Shown: positions 1 through 5,715 of the stretch, in pieces
Layout of the letters: each line of letters begins with the position of its first letter
How positions within the stretch are numbered: position 1 is the stretch's first letter
Origin: Candidatus Altimarinota bacterium
GTDB lineage: Bacteria; Patescibacteriota; Gracilibacteria; BD1-5; UBA2023
Assembly: GCA_943355085.1 (NCBI GenBank)
Contig: CALREC010000036.1
Location: 1 to 6,676 of the forward strand
Length of the DNA stretch: 6,676 nucleotides
Direction: 5' to 3'
The notes under the pieces: model-generated
Databases searched by the model: none
The model's input: the letters and a program-made list of their open reading frames with translations, nothing else
What the model was told of the DNA's origin: nothing
Program-made: the position numbers and the translations under genes

Positions 1-12
1 CGATGAAAAACT

Positions 13-41
13 TTTTGATTTTACAGAAATTTGTATATAAT
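13..41 (+). promoter_or_regulatory. Promoter-like element, copy 1
   Basis: A -35-like TTTTGA (13-18) lies 17 nt upstream of a perfect TATAAT (36-41). The 16-nt stretch at 3-18, containing AAAAAC then TTTTTG, is repeated exactly at 267-282, where it sits at the same distance from another TATAAT in front of the toxin-antitoxin genes. The shared spacing makes a promoter the best reading. Transcription would start near 47-48, and no convincing reading frame starts before the terminator at 97-127. Alternatively the first bases could be the 3' end of a gene entering from the left, since a frame is open from 1 to a TAA at 82-84. Confidence 0.5.
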
Positions 42-46
42 ACCCG

Positions 47-127
47 TGTTCTTCCAACTTAAACCACTGGAAGTAACGGAGTAAAAAATAGCATTTGAAA
101 AAGAGGCGCTCGAAACGCCTCTTTTTC
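47..127 (+). ncRNA. Possible small RNA, about 80 nt
   Basis: This is the segment between the first promoter-like element and the next terminator. It holds a 6-bp hairpin (51-56 with 68-73), a purine-rich linker, and a 12-bp terminator hairpin with a T-rich arm. There is no ATG, GTG or TTG frame of useful length inside it. The call rests only on this promoter-hairpin-terminator order, and I recognise no RNA family. The competing reading is the 3' untranslated region of a gene lying to the left. Confidence 0.25.
97..127 (+). terminator. Rho-independent terminator
   Basis: A perfect 12-bp stem (97-108 with 116-127) closes a 7-nt loop. The left arm begins with an A-rich run and the right arm ends in TTTTT, so it could terminate transcription from either side. 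No stop codon of a recognised gene lies just upstream. Confidence 0.75.
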
Positions 128-266
128 GTAGACTAAAACCCAATAATAAGCTCTAGTCGCACTATCCAGATGGATAGAACAAACCTAACTTTCATAATAG
201 AAATGGGTTAAGGGATAAACATCATACCCCTCCCTCATCCGAGGGGGGGAGAATCGAAATTGCGGA
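128..266. other. Gene-free spacer with two inverted repeats
   Basis: I see no supported gene here on either strand. Two structures stand out. The first is a perfect 7-bp inverted repeat, CTATCCA/TGGATAG, at 162-168 and 171-177 with a 2-nt centre. The second is a C/G-rich hairpin with arms 228-236 and 241-249 (9 bp including one G-T pair, tetraloop ATCC). The second has no T-run after it on either strand, so it does not look like a terminator. Either could be a protein-binding site or an intergenic repeat, but the sequence alone does not decide. Confidence 0.4.
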
Positions 267-276
267 ATGAAAAACT

Positions 277-305
277 TTTTGAGTTTTATAGGGTTTAGAT
301 ATAAT
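277..305 (+). promoter_or_regulatory. Promoter of the toxin-antitoxin operon
   Basis: A -35-like TTTTGA (277-282) and a perfect TATAAT (300-305) are separated by 17 nt, with the upstream core AAAAACTTTTTG shared with the element at 3-41. The predicted transcription start near 312 leaves a leader of about 24 nt before the antitoxin ATG at 336. Confidence 0.65.
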
Positions 306-335
306 GATAGGGATTTATAAATAACTTTTGAGATT

Positions 336-524
336 ATGGCACAGATTCTTGATAAAACTCGCAGTGTGGTACTAGTGAAATTTAGCACTAGTGAGTTTAA
401 AAGACTTCATTCATTTATAGATGATGATAAAAAGGAACAATTATTGAGACTTGCAGAGGATACAGAAGTAAATGGGGTGGAATTTAGAAGTTCAAAAGAG
501 ATGTTCAAATATCTTAATAATTAA
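336..524 (+). CDS. Putative antitoxin of a YafQ-type toxin-antitoxin pair
   Basis: This is a 62-residue protein with no in-frame UGA that ends in TAA. It has the usual position and size of a type II antitoxin: first gene of the operon, small and charged, and followed after only 3 nt by the toxin ATG, which suggests coupled translation. Residues 9-24 (VVLVKFSTSEFKRL region) could form a strand followed by a helix, and an acidic/basic helix follows near residues 29-42. I cannot confirm a ribbon-helix-helix fold like that of DinJ/RelB, the known partners of YafQ, so the call rests mainly on position. Such antitoxins bind and block the toxin and often repress their own promoter. There is no Shine-Dalgarno site before the ATG. 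An inverted repeat lies at 371-392 inside the gene. Confidence 0.6.
   Translation: MAQILDKTRSVVLVKFSTSEFKRLHSFIDDDKKEQLLRLAEDTEVNGVEFRSSKEMFKYLNN
371..392 (+). repeat. Inverted repeat inside the antitoxin gene
   Basis: ACTAGTG (371-377) and CACTAGT (386-392) form a perfect 7-bp inverted repeat around an 8-nt AT-rich loop, near codons 12-19 of the antitoxin gene. It could be a hairpin in the mRNA or a binding site for the antitoxin complex. It may also be chance, because the core ACTAGT is itself a palindrome. Confidence 0.35.
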
Positions 525-527
525 AAC

Positions 528-806
528 ATGCCTCTCTATACGCTGAAGCTCTCTTCTCGATTTAAGAGCGATTACAAGAAACTTAAAAACAATAAACGTT
601 TCATTCAAGAATTTGAAAGAGTAATAGAATTACTTGAGAATTGAGAAAGACTCGAAAAGAAATATTATGATCATAATTTGGAAGGGAAATTATCCAATTT
701 CAGAGAGTGTCATATATTTCCTGATATTCTCATTGTATATAAGATTTCAGAGAAAGGCTTGATCTTGCAGTTATTACGAGTTGGTTCTCATAGTGAAATA
801 TTTTAA
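528..806 (+). CDS. YafQ/RelE-superfamily mRNA interferase toxin, one UGA-Gly
   Basis: The protein has 92 residues and is continuous only if the UGA at 642-644 (codon 39) is read as an amino acid. YafQ-type toxins cleave mRNA on the ribosome. The diagnostic C-terminal half is clear: DHNLEG (48-53), FRECHIFPD (58-66), IVYKI (69-73) and GSHSEIF (86-92). His49, His62, Asp66, His88 and Phe92 match positions known to matter in E. coli YafQ. The Trp that follows the Asp in E. coli (PDW) is Ile67 here. Codon 39 falls in the turn before DHxLxG, where the family usually has N-G, which supports Gly. The 92-residue length equals the family norm. The gene sits 3 nt behind the putative antitoxin and ends in TAA before a strong terminator. 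Read with UGA as stop, it would make only a 38-residue fragment lacking every catalytic residue. Confidence 0.87.
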
Positions 807-822
807 TTCTCCCCGAAGGGGC

Positions 823-866
823 AAAAAACTCCCCCGAAGTCCGCAAGGACGACAGGGGAGTTTTTT
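823..866 (+). terminator. Tiered terminator after the toxin gene
   Basis: A 12-bp stem (823-834 with 855-866: A-run, CTCCCC, then GGGGAG, T-run) is topped, across a small internal loop, by a second stem GTCC/GGAC (839-842 with 847-850) closed by a GCAA tetraloop of the GNRA type. Because it has an A-run on the left and a T-run on the right, it could stop transcription from both directions. A separate CCCC-GAA-GGGG mini-hairpin (811-821) lies just before it. It starts 16 nt after the toxin stop codon. Confidence 0.85.
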
Positions 867-948
867 GTTTTTCTATTTTGAAAAAAACTTTTTGTTTTCT
901 CTCCATAACCTCATAGATGAATCTCTCGCATTCATCGTGATTCTCTCC

Positions 949-1194
949 TTATCTTTCTCCTCGAAGAACAGAACAGGAAAGCAAGACTTTAGGTTTGAAA
1001 CCAACACATTTTACCCTTATCCCAAAAATAATGCATCGAACTTTCTGAATATTCCGTGATACTGCCAAATTTTGAAGAGTCTTTATCGTTGATTTTATCT
1101 CGGATCATCAAGAGTATGAAAGAACTGCCTTGTGCAATCCTTCTTGCACTATCCTTCCTCTCCTCTTACTTGTTCGGGCTATAAAATACGACAT
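949..1194 (-). pseudogene. Possible remnant of a coding region
   Basis: On the minus strand with code 25, a frame opens at ATG 1194 and runs 81 codons to TAA, reading two adjacent UGAs (1105-1110) as Gly-Gly. It begins MSYFIARTSKRRGR and later reads SGGSEIKSTIKTLQNL. This pattern is faintly reminiscent of the N-terminus of IS1634-like DDE transposases, but I cannot claim homology. In another frame, just past the end, a charged stretch around FFEEKDKERITM suggests a frameshift. No terminal inverted repeats were found. An overlapping plus-strand frame (917-1273, 118 codons) is equally open. The stretch may therefore be a decayed gene or plain non-coding DNA. Confidence 0.2.
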
Positions 1195-1306
1195 TTCTAT
1201 TTTAAAATGATATAAACAGTTCTATGTTGAGATTCTCAAGTTCGCTAATAGTGGACTTTCAATCTGAGTTTAGATTTAATATAATACTTTGTCAATATGT
1301 TATTAT
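1195..1306. other. Gene-free AT-rich spacer
   Basis: I see no gene here. A TATAAT at 1280-1285 has no good -35 partner at 16-18 nt. The better-supported promoter for the next gene starts at 1307. Confidence 0.3.
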
Positions 1307-1336
1307 TTGCTTTTATGGTGAGAAATATAGTACAAT
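1307..1336 (+). promoter_or_regulatory. Likely promoter of the 567-residue membrane protein gene
   Basis: TTGCTT (1307-1312) and TACAAT (1331-1336) are separated by 18 nt. A start near 1343 would give a leader of about 25 nt, rich in A and T, before the first ATG. The TATAAT at 1280-1285 is an alternative -10 with a weaker -35. Confidence 0.4.
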
Positions 1337-1367
1337 AATAGCAATATCTTCATAAAAATAAAAATAT

Positions 1368-3071
1368 ATGGGAGGAATGTCAAATAGTAGTCCTGAGACC
1401 TCGGCGGATATGGGAGTGCATGAAATCAATTCGGCATGAGCAAAGTCATCTGGGTTTGTTTTTAAGGAAGAATCCAAGGTTAATCTTTTTGGAGATACCA
1501 GCAAAAAATGAGTAGAACAAGAAAAAACTCTTTCTTTTGGAGAATATTCTCTCAGTATCGACGAGGTATATCGTGATATCAAACGATTGACTCTCTCGAG
1601 AAATCCACTCGATCTTATATTCAAGGCGAATGAAATTCGTGAGAAATTTGCATTCTTTATCAATTCGCTGGCCAATTTTATCTCACAGAGTTTTTCGTCT
1701 TTCGAAGATGATAGCTTCATAAACGAACTCTATCATGATTCAAAATACCACTACGTATGGATGGAGCTTGCTTATCCATTTCTCCGTGATATTCACTACT
1801 GTAGTGAGCGTTTTGATAGAGTCACTTACATCAAGAAAAATAGTGATGGAACCTCGGAGGAGTGTGTCATAGATAAGATCGAGCTTCTGAAAAGATTTGA
1901 CAAAAATATGATGCATGATGATGATTTTATGGCTATAAAATCATTGATTCAAATTATCATAGAAGTATATCGAGAAACCAAAAATCTCAAGGCACGATGG
2001 GAAAAGCAGGATCTTCTCTGTAAAATCGATACCACTTTTGAAAAACGTAGTCTTCATACAGTTTGTCGAGAACGAATTTCCTATGCAAAAAGCAAAGTTT
2101 CAGAACTTATTCCTCATTTCCCCTACGAAAAAGAAGTATTTCGAGATGAACTTGAGGGCATATTTGAAAGTTTTAATCTTTCAGCACAAGATCGTGAAGA
2201 ATTGCGAGTATTTGCATTTAAAGAAATAGCCGATCTCCACTATTCCGATATACGTTATATATTTTTTGATACCAGTCTCCCCTTTATAAAAGAGAGCAAA
2301 AATAACACAAAAGATGACCAGTTTCTAACTAAAAATAACTGGCTGCGTCTCAAATGAATGCAAGAACTGACGATTGATACCATTGGAACAGACAAGGATG
2401 AAATTTCCAATAAAGCAAAAAATCAAGATTATTTCCGACATATCTTGAATTGTAAAGAATTAATACTTGATCTTGAGGGGAGTATAGCCTCACCTATTCT
2501 CTTGCCCGTAATATTGAAGCTTGTGGCAAGTGCTATGACACTCGATAAAAAAGAATTTTATAAGTTCTCATATATTCTCCTTTTTCTTTTTGCAAATTCT
2601 TATGAAAATGAGTATATACCGCTGAGTCGTTTTCTTAATGAACTCGAGGTATATATCAATTTTAATAACAAAAATCGCACCCTTGAGAAGCTAAAAATTG
2701 GATTTTCACTCGTGATGCTCTTTGTATTGTTTGTCTGACTCGGATACTTCTTGCTTCCACCACTGGTTTATATACCGGGAATTATACTTACCAGCATATA
2801 CCTAAAAATGTATTTTATAGATAATTATACATTCTCTGCAGGAATCCAATATAACCTTGGTATGCGTCTCTGGAGCACAGTATTACTTGTTATTTTTTGA
2901 TATATCTGGATTACTAATATAGGATCATACGCTACTTACTATACTAATCTAGAAAAAAAATTTGAAGGATTTGGTAGGCAGATTGTGGCAGAGATTCTCC
3001 CACCCGAAAAAATCGCTGAGGGTATGAAGTATGGGGCAGCCTCAGTATTAGAATGGAACAAAAAGCAATAA
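1368..3071 (+). CDS. Large membrane protein of unknown function, five UGA-Gly codons
   Basis: With UGA read as Gly, one frame of 567 residues runs to TAA at 3069-3071. UGAs stand at codons 24, 48, 330, 457 and 511. Residues 1-60 are Ser/Gly/Glu-rich and probably flexible. Residues 60-440 are mixed and mostly helical by composition, without a motif I recognise, and include moderately hydrophobic patches at 374-390 and 400-410. Residues 442-480 form two closely spaced membrane segments with a LLPP turn, and 503-524 a third. A charged tail of about 40 residues follows. There is no clear signal peptide. A TAA lies in frame at 1353, so the start is ATG 1368 or ATG 1377. A GGAGGA sits between them but is too close to the second to act as a normal ribosome site. 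I prefer 1368 because its AT-rich upstream matches the neighbouring genes. The gene stands alone, between its own promoter and a terminator. Confidence 0.85.
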
Positions 3072-3073
3072 CT

Positions 3074-3119
3074 TAGCACATAAACCTTCACAATCATGAG
3101 GGTTTATGTGCTATTTTTT
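3074..3119 (+). terminator. Strong terminator between convergent genes
   Basis: A 16-bp stem (3074-3089 with 3098-3113, one T-G pair) closes an 8-nt loop and is followed by a TTTTTT run at 3114-3119. It starts 2 nt after the stop of the membrane protein gene. Its right arm contains the TAG stop (3111-3113) of the small membrane protein gene on the opposite strand. The minus-strand side lacks a clean T-run, so it is a weaker terminator in that direction. Confidence 0.85.
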
Positions 3120-3518
3120 CTGCATAGCATCCTGCACTGCTTTAATCATTTCAGGCGTAATATTCATAGGTGATGGCTGGGTTACTTGGGGTGTTTTCGG
3201 CAGATTTTTGCGGATAGATCACGTGGAAAGGATATTTACAGGGGGTGGTAATTGTATATTGCCTGTGAGATTTTGAACCATATTACCAACCATTGGTGTT
3301 ATGAATTCCATCATTTTTTCTTGCATGAAATCATTTACCTTTTGTCTTAGATCCACATGAGTAGGAAGACTTAAGTAATATACACCATATAAAATACCAA
3401 AAAAAATAAATAATTTTATACACTGGTAGATTATGCGTCCTCGTCGTTCCGATCGGAGCATTTTATATATGCGATCAATTTTTTCCCCTTCAGAAATATG
3501 TTCATCGGAAAAAAACAT
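3111..3518 (-). CDS. Small single-span membrane protein of unknown function
   Basis: This is a 135-residue protein ending in TAG, with one UGA-Gly at 3219-3221 (codon 100). Residues 1-32 are highly charged (EGEKIDRIYKMLRSERRGR) and by the positive-inside rule should be cytoplasmic. Residues 33-51 form one membrane helix (LFIFFGILYGVYYLSL). Residues 52-80 look helical and amphipathic (QKVNDFMQEKMMEF), and the rest is Pro/Thr/Gln-rich with a short helical end (TPEMIKAVQDAMQKK). I do not recognise a family. It is last in the minus-strand series, but the 84-nt gap and its own promoter suggest separate expression. No Shine-Dalgarno site precedes the ATG. If UGA were a stop, the protein would end at residue 99. 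Confidence 0.8.
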
Positions 3519-3547
3519 AAACAGTATAGTTAAGGATAATGAGTCTG

Positions 3548-3575
3548 ATTATAGATATTTTTTCTCTAAAGGCAA
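3548..3575 (-). promoter_or_regulatory. Minus-strand promoter of the small membrane protein gene
   Basis: On the minus strand, TTGCCT (3570-3575) and a perfect TATAAT (3548-3553) are separated by 16 nt. Transcription would start near 3541 and give a leader of about 23 nt before the ATG at 3518. It lies in the 84-nt gap after the rhodanese gene. Confidence 0.55.
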
Positions 3576-3602
3576 TTATCATCGTATATATCAAATAAAA
3601 AC

Positions 3603-3947
3603 TTATCCGAGATATCGAGGGTCAAATATTGGGTCGATCAAGAGTATATCAGATCGGTTTTTCCACAGTGCCTTAATGCTTCCGGATACATTGATAGCAT
3701 TTTTTCCCTCGGATTCGAGCCAAGCACAGGCCTGTCCGCTCCTCCCTCCTGTTCGACAATATATATATACAGGCTTTGTCCAATCTATTTCTTTTGAACG
3801 ATGGGCAAATACGGAAAGAGGGAGGAGTTTGGCTTGTGGAATTCGAATCATATTATATTCATCCTGTTCGCGTACATCGATCAGTTCTATTGGAGATTTA
3901 TTTTTTATAAGAGCCTCAAGCTCCTGGTGGGTGATTTCTTTATACAT
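3603..3947 (-). CDS. Single-domain rhodanese-like sulfurtransferase
   Basis: This is a 114-residue, one-domain protein, the usual length for stand-alone rhodaneses, which carry a persulfide on a catalytic cysteine and pass sulfur to acceptors. The opening IDVREQDEY (23-31) and the active-site loop YCRTGGRSGQA (63-73), with catalytic Cys64 and Arg69 at the loop end, are classic. The AWLESEGKNAINVSGSI segment that follows matches the helix and strand before the usual GG-x-W motif, here SGSIKALW. One oddity is that the usual GHIPGA stretch reads IRIPQA (34-39), so it lacks the Gly, His and second Gly. There is no signal peptide, so it is probably cytosolic. It begins 21 nt after ftsX and is likely co-transcribed with it. 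It has no in-frame UGA and ends in TAA. There is no Shine-Dalgarno site, only an AT-rich leader. Confidence 0.95.
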   Translation of the reverse strand: MYKEITHQELEALIKNKSPIELIDVREQDEYNMIRIPQAKLLPLSVFAHRSKEIDWTKPVYIYCRTGGRSGQACAWLESEGKNAINVSGSIKALWKNRSDILLIDPIFDPRYLG

Positions 3948-3968
3948 ATATATAATTGGGATCAGACA

Positions 3969-4886
3969 CTATGAAATATTTTCTTTTTCAATAAATCGAC
4001 GCGATGAGAAGAGGCCAGAGAGAAATCAGACAACCAGTATGACGATACATTCCAAGAAAAATATCTGTCCATAGATGTCAAAAAAACGATCTATAAATAC
4101 AGGAAAATCAGTAATGAGTGAGAAATTAATATTTTTTACCAGAAGAGAAAAAAGTGATGTTCCAATAATGTAAGCCAGTGTCGTATAGAGAAGTCATTGT
4201 AGTGCGAATGGTCCATATATAAATAGGTTTTCCCCTCAAACCAAACGAATAATTTTAATCTCATCACGATAGAAAAATACAAAATTTCCTATACTATTGT
4301 AGATTATTATAAATACAGCAAATACGAAAAATGCGATGATACCATAGATACCGTAGTGTACGGATAAAAGTATATTTATAAGCCCCTGGATACGCTCATA
4401 CTGAGCACGATAATCCGTCAGGGATTTTTTTGATCGTTCTTCATCATACTGGATGATACCCATATAACGCTTCACGATGCTATCTATATTAGGATACTCT
4501 GCTAAAGGGATATTTTTTATAACAATAGAGGATGGGAGTGGATTTTCTTTGTCTCACTCTATAACCCGTGAGAGTTCAGGATCTCGTTTTTTGAGCACTT
4601 CAAAAGCCGCCTCTCGTGATACATAATCAACTTGGATGTTTGGATTTGATCCCTTCAGTAGAGACATACACTCAATCACTTCTGAGTTATCATTGTCATA
4701 TCCTGCTTTGAGATTCAAGGATATGCTCATACGATCATTGATATTTGATGTTATGGATGATGTAACATACTCTATAAAAAAGAGGACGTTGATAAAAAAA
4801 ACGAGCAGCGATATGACCAATATGGAGGAGAGTGACAAAAAAGGATTACGTATGGTATTCTTGAGAGCGTATTTTAGTATGCGCAC
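3969..4886 (-). CDS. ftsX: Cell-division permease-like protein FtsX, four UGA-Gly codons
   Basis: The protein has 305 residues, the normal FtsX length, and is complete only when four UGAs (codons 111, 217, 231, 287) are read as Gly. FtsX pairs with the ATPase FtsE in the membrane and switches on cell-wall hydrolases during division. The start reads RILKYALKNTIRNPFLSLSS, a typical FtsX opening. Membrane helices lie near 20-40, 174-196, 226-250 and 274-295. The large loop 41-170 carries YVSREAAFEVLKKRDP (88-103) and NPLPSSIVIK (115-124), both familiar in FtsX. The C-terminal IIRLVGGENLFIYGPFALQG matches the conserved LVG...FI..PF..EG region, where UGA encodes two expected glycines (217, 231). 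The start is GTG 4886, and an in-frame TAA 12 nt upstream rules out a longer form. It lies 47 nt after nth. No ftsE is in the window. Confidence 0.94.
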
Positions 4887-4933
4887 AGTTGAGAATTATG
4901 ATGAAATTAAGAAAATGCTTACTCATACAGTAA

Positions 4934-5590
4934 CTATATTGATTTCCTGACAGAAATCAACTCTTGCTGGGCAAAATCACACTTTTCTTGCAGTGGGCAG
5001 ATCGTACATTTTGGTTTTCTTGCGGTACAATGGTACCGACCAAAGAGCACAAGAGGATGGTGTGCTGTGAGTTTTTGCTCATATGTCAGTTTTTTTTCGA
5101 TACATACATCTGTTTCCTCTGGTCGTTTGGTTTTGACCACACCAATTCTGTTCATCACTCTATGCACATGTGTATCCACTCAGACATACGGCGCATCATA
5201 CAAAACCGAGAGCACTACTTTGGCAGTTTTGATCCCGACTCCTGGCAAGGTTTGGAGCTTTTTGAGATCATTTGGTATCATACTTTCAAATTCACGAACC
5301 AATTTCTCTCCCGTATCTCGAATAAATTTTGCTTTATTTTTATAAAAATTGACAGAAGAAACCATTCTCTCGATCTCGGAGATGGAGAGTTTTCATATGT
5401 CACCTGGCTCCCGAACCAGAGAAAAAAGCTCCGGAGTGGTCCTATTTACTTGCTTATCCGTTGTTTGAGCCGAGAGAATGACTGCTATTAAAAACTGAAA
5501 AGACGTTTCGTAATCGAGCTCTGTGCGTATATCCGGATACATGCCGGAAATAATCGAGAGTATATATGAAACTTCTTTTTTTGTTTTCAT
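4934..5590 (-). CDS. nth: Endonuclease III, two UGA-Gly codons
   Basis: The protein has 218 residues (E. coli: 211) and is continuous only with UGA as Gly at codons 66 and 137. Endonuclease III removes oxidised pyrimidines from DNA and nicks the abasic site, the first steps of base-excision repair. The helix-hairpin-helix LPGVGIKTAKVVL (115-127) holds the catalytic Lys121, and VDTHVHRVMNRIG (138-150) holds the catalytic Asp139. The UGA-Gly137 stands directly before VDTH, where Gly or Ala is usual. The C-terminal Cys188-x6-Cys195-x2-Cys198-x5-Cys204 is the 4Fe-4S cluster motif. LLIAVxLSAQTTD-type sequence at 34-45 is also typical. ATG 5590 aligns with the usual start; the frame stays open a little upstream but offers no better start. 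The gene lies 125 nt after the partial gene and 47 nt before ftsX, with which it probably shares a transcript. It ends in TAG. Confidence 0.97.
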
Positions 5591-5715
5591 GCAGCAAAAA
5601 TAAATATGAAGCAGCTCAATGATTTCTAAAAACGAGAAAATATGTCCACGGGTGTGTGTTTGATTGAACTAGGTGCAGACAAATGGTCTTACATGATACC
5701 ATACTTCATCTCTCC
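5591..5715. other. Spacer upstream of nth
   Basis: These 125 nt separate the partial gene from nth. I find no strong terminator hairpin with a T-run and no convincing -35/-10 pair on the minus strand (only a weak TATTTT). Whether nth has its own promoter here cannot be decided. Confidence 0.3.

Noticed and set aside
1..84. End of a gene entering from the left (frames open to TAA at 38-40 or 82-84)
   Set aside because: Short open stretches are expected by chance with only two stop codons, and the 16-nt match to the second promoter favours an intergenic region. It cannot be excluded.
880..918. Third copy of the AAAAACTTTTTG promoter core at 882-894
   Set aside because: At the expected distance the -10 position reads ATAGAT rather than TATAAT, and no convincing gene follows, so it is not called as a promoter.
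917..1273. Plus-strand code-25 frame of 118 codons
   Set aside because: It uses five UGAs, matches no family I know, its start overlaps the only possible -10, and it competes with an equally plausible minus-strand frame.
2358..2738. Separate small gene starting at ATG 2358
   Set aside because: It follows directly in frame after a UGA that reads as Gly, so it is the interior of the 567-residue protein.
3433..4074. Plus-strand frame of 213 codons
   Set aside because: It is the antisense shadow of the small membrane protein, rhodanese and the end of ftsX, all of which have clear or better-supported coding features.
4887..4933. Separate promoter or terminator between nth and ftsX
   Set aside because: No hairpin with a T-run and no good -35/-10 pair on the minus strand was found in the 47-nt gap.
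4964..5491. Plus-strand frame of 175 codons
   Set aside because: It lies opposite nth, whose catalytic and iron-sulfur motifs are unmistakable.
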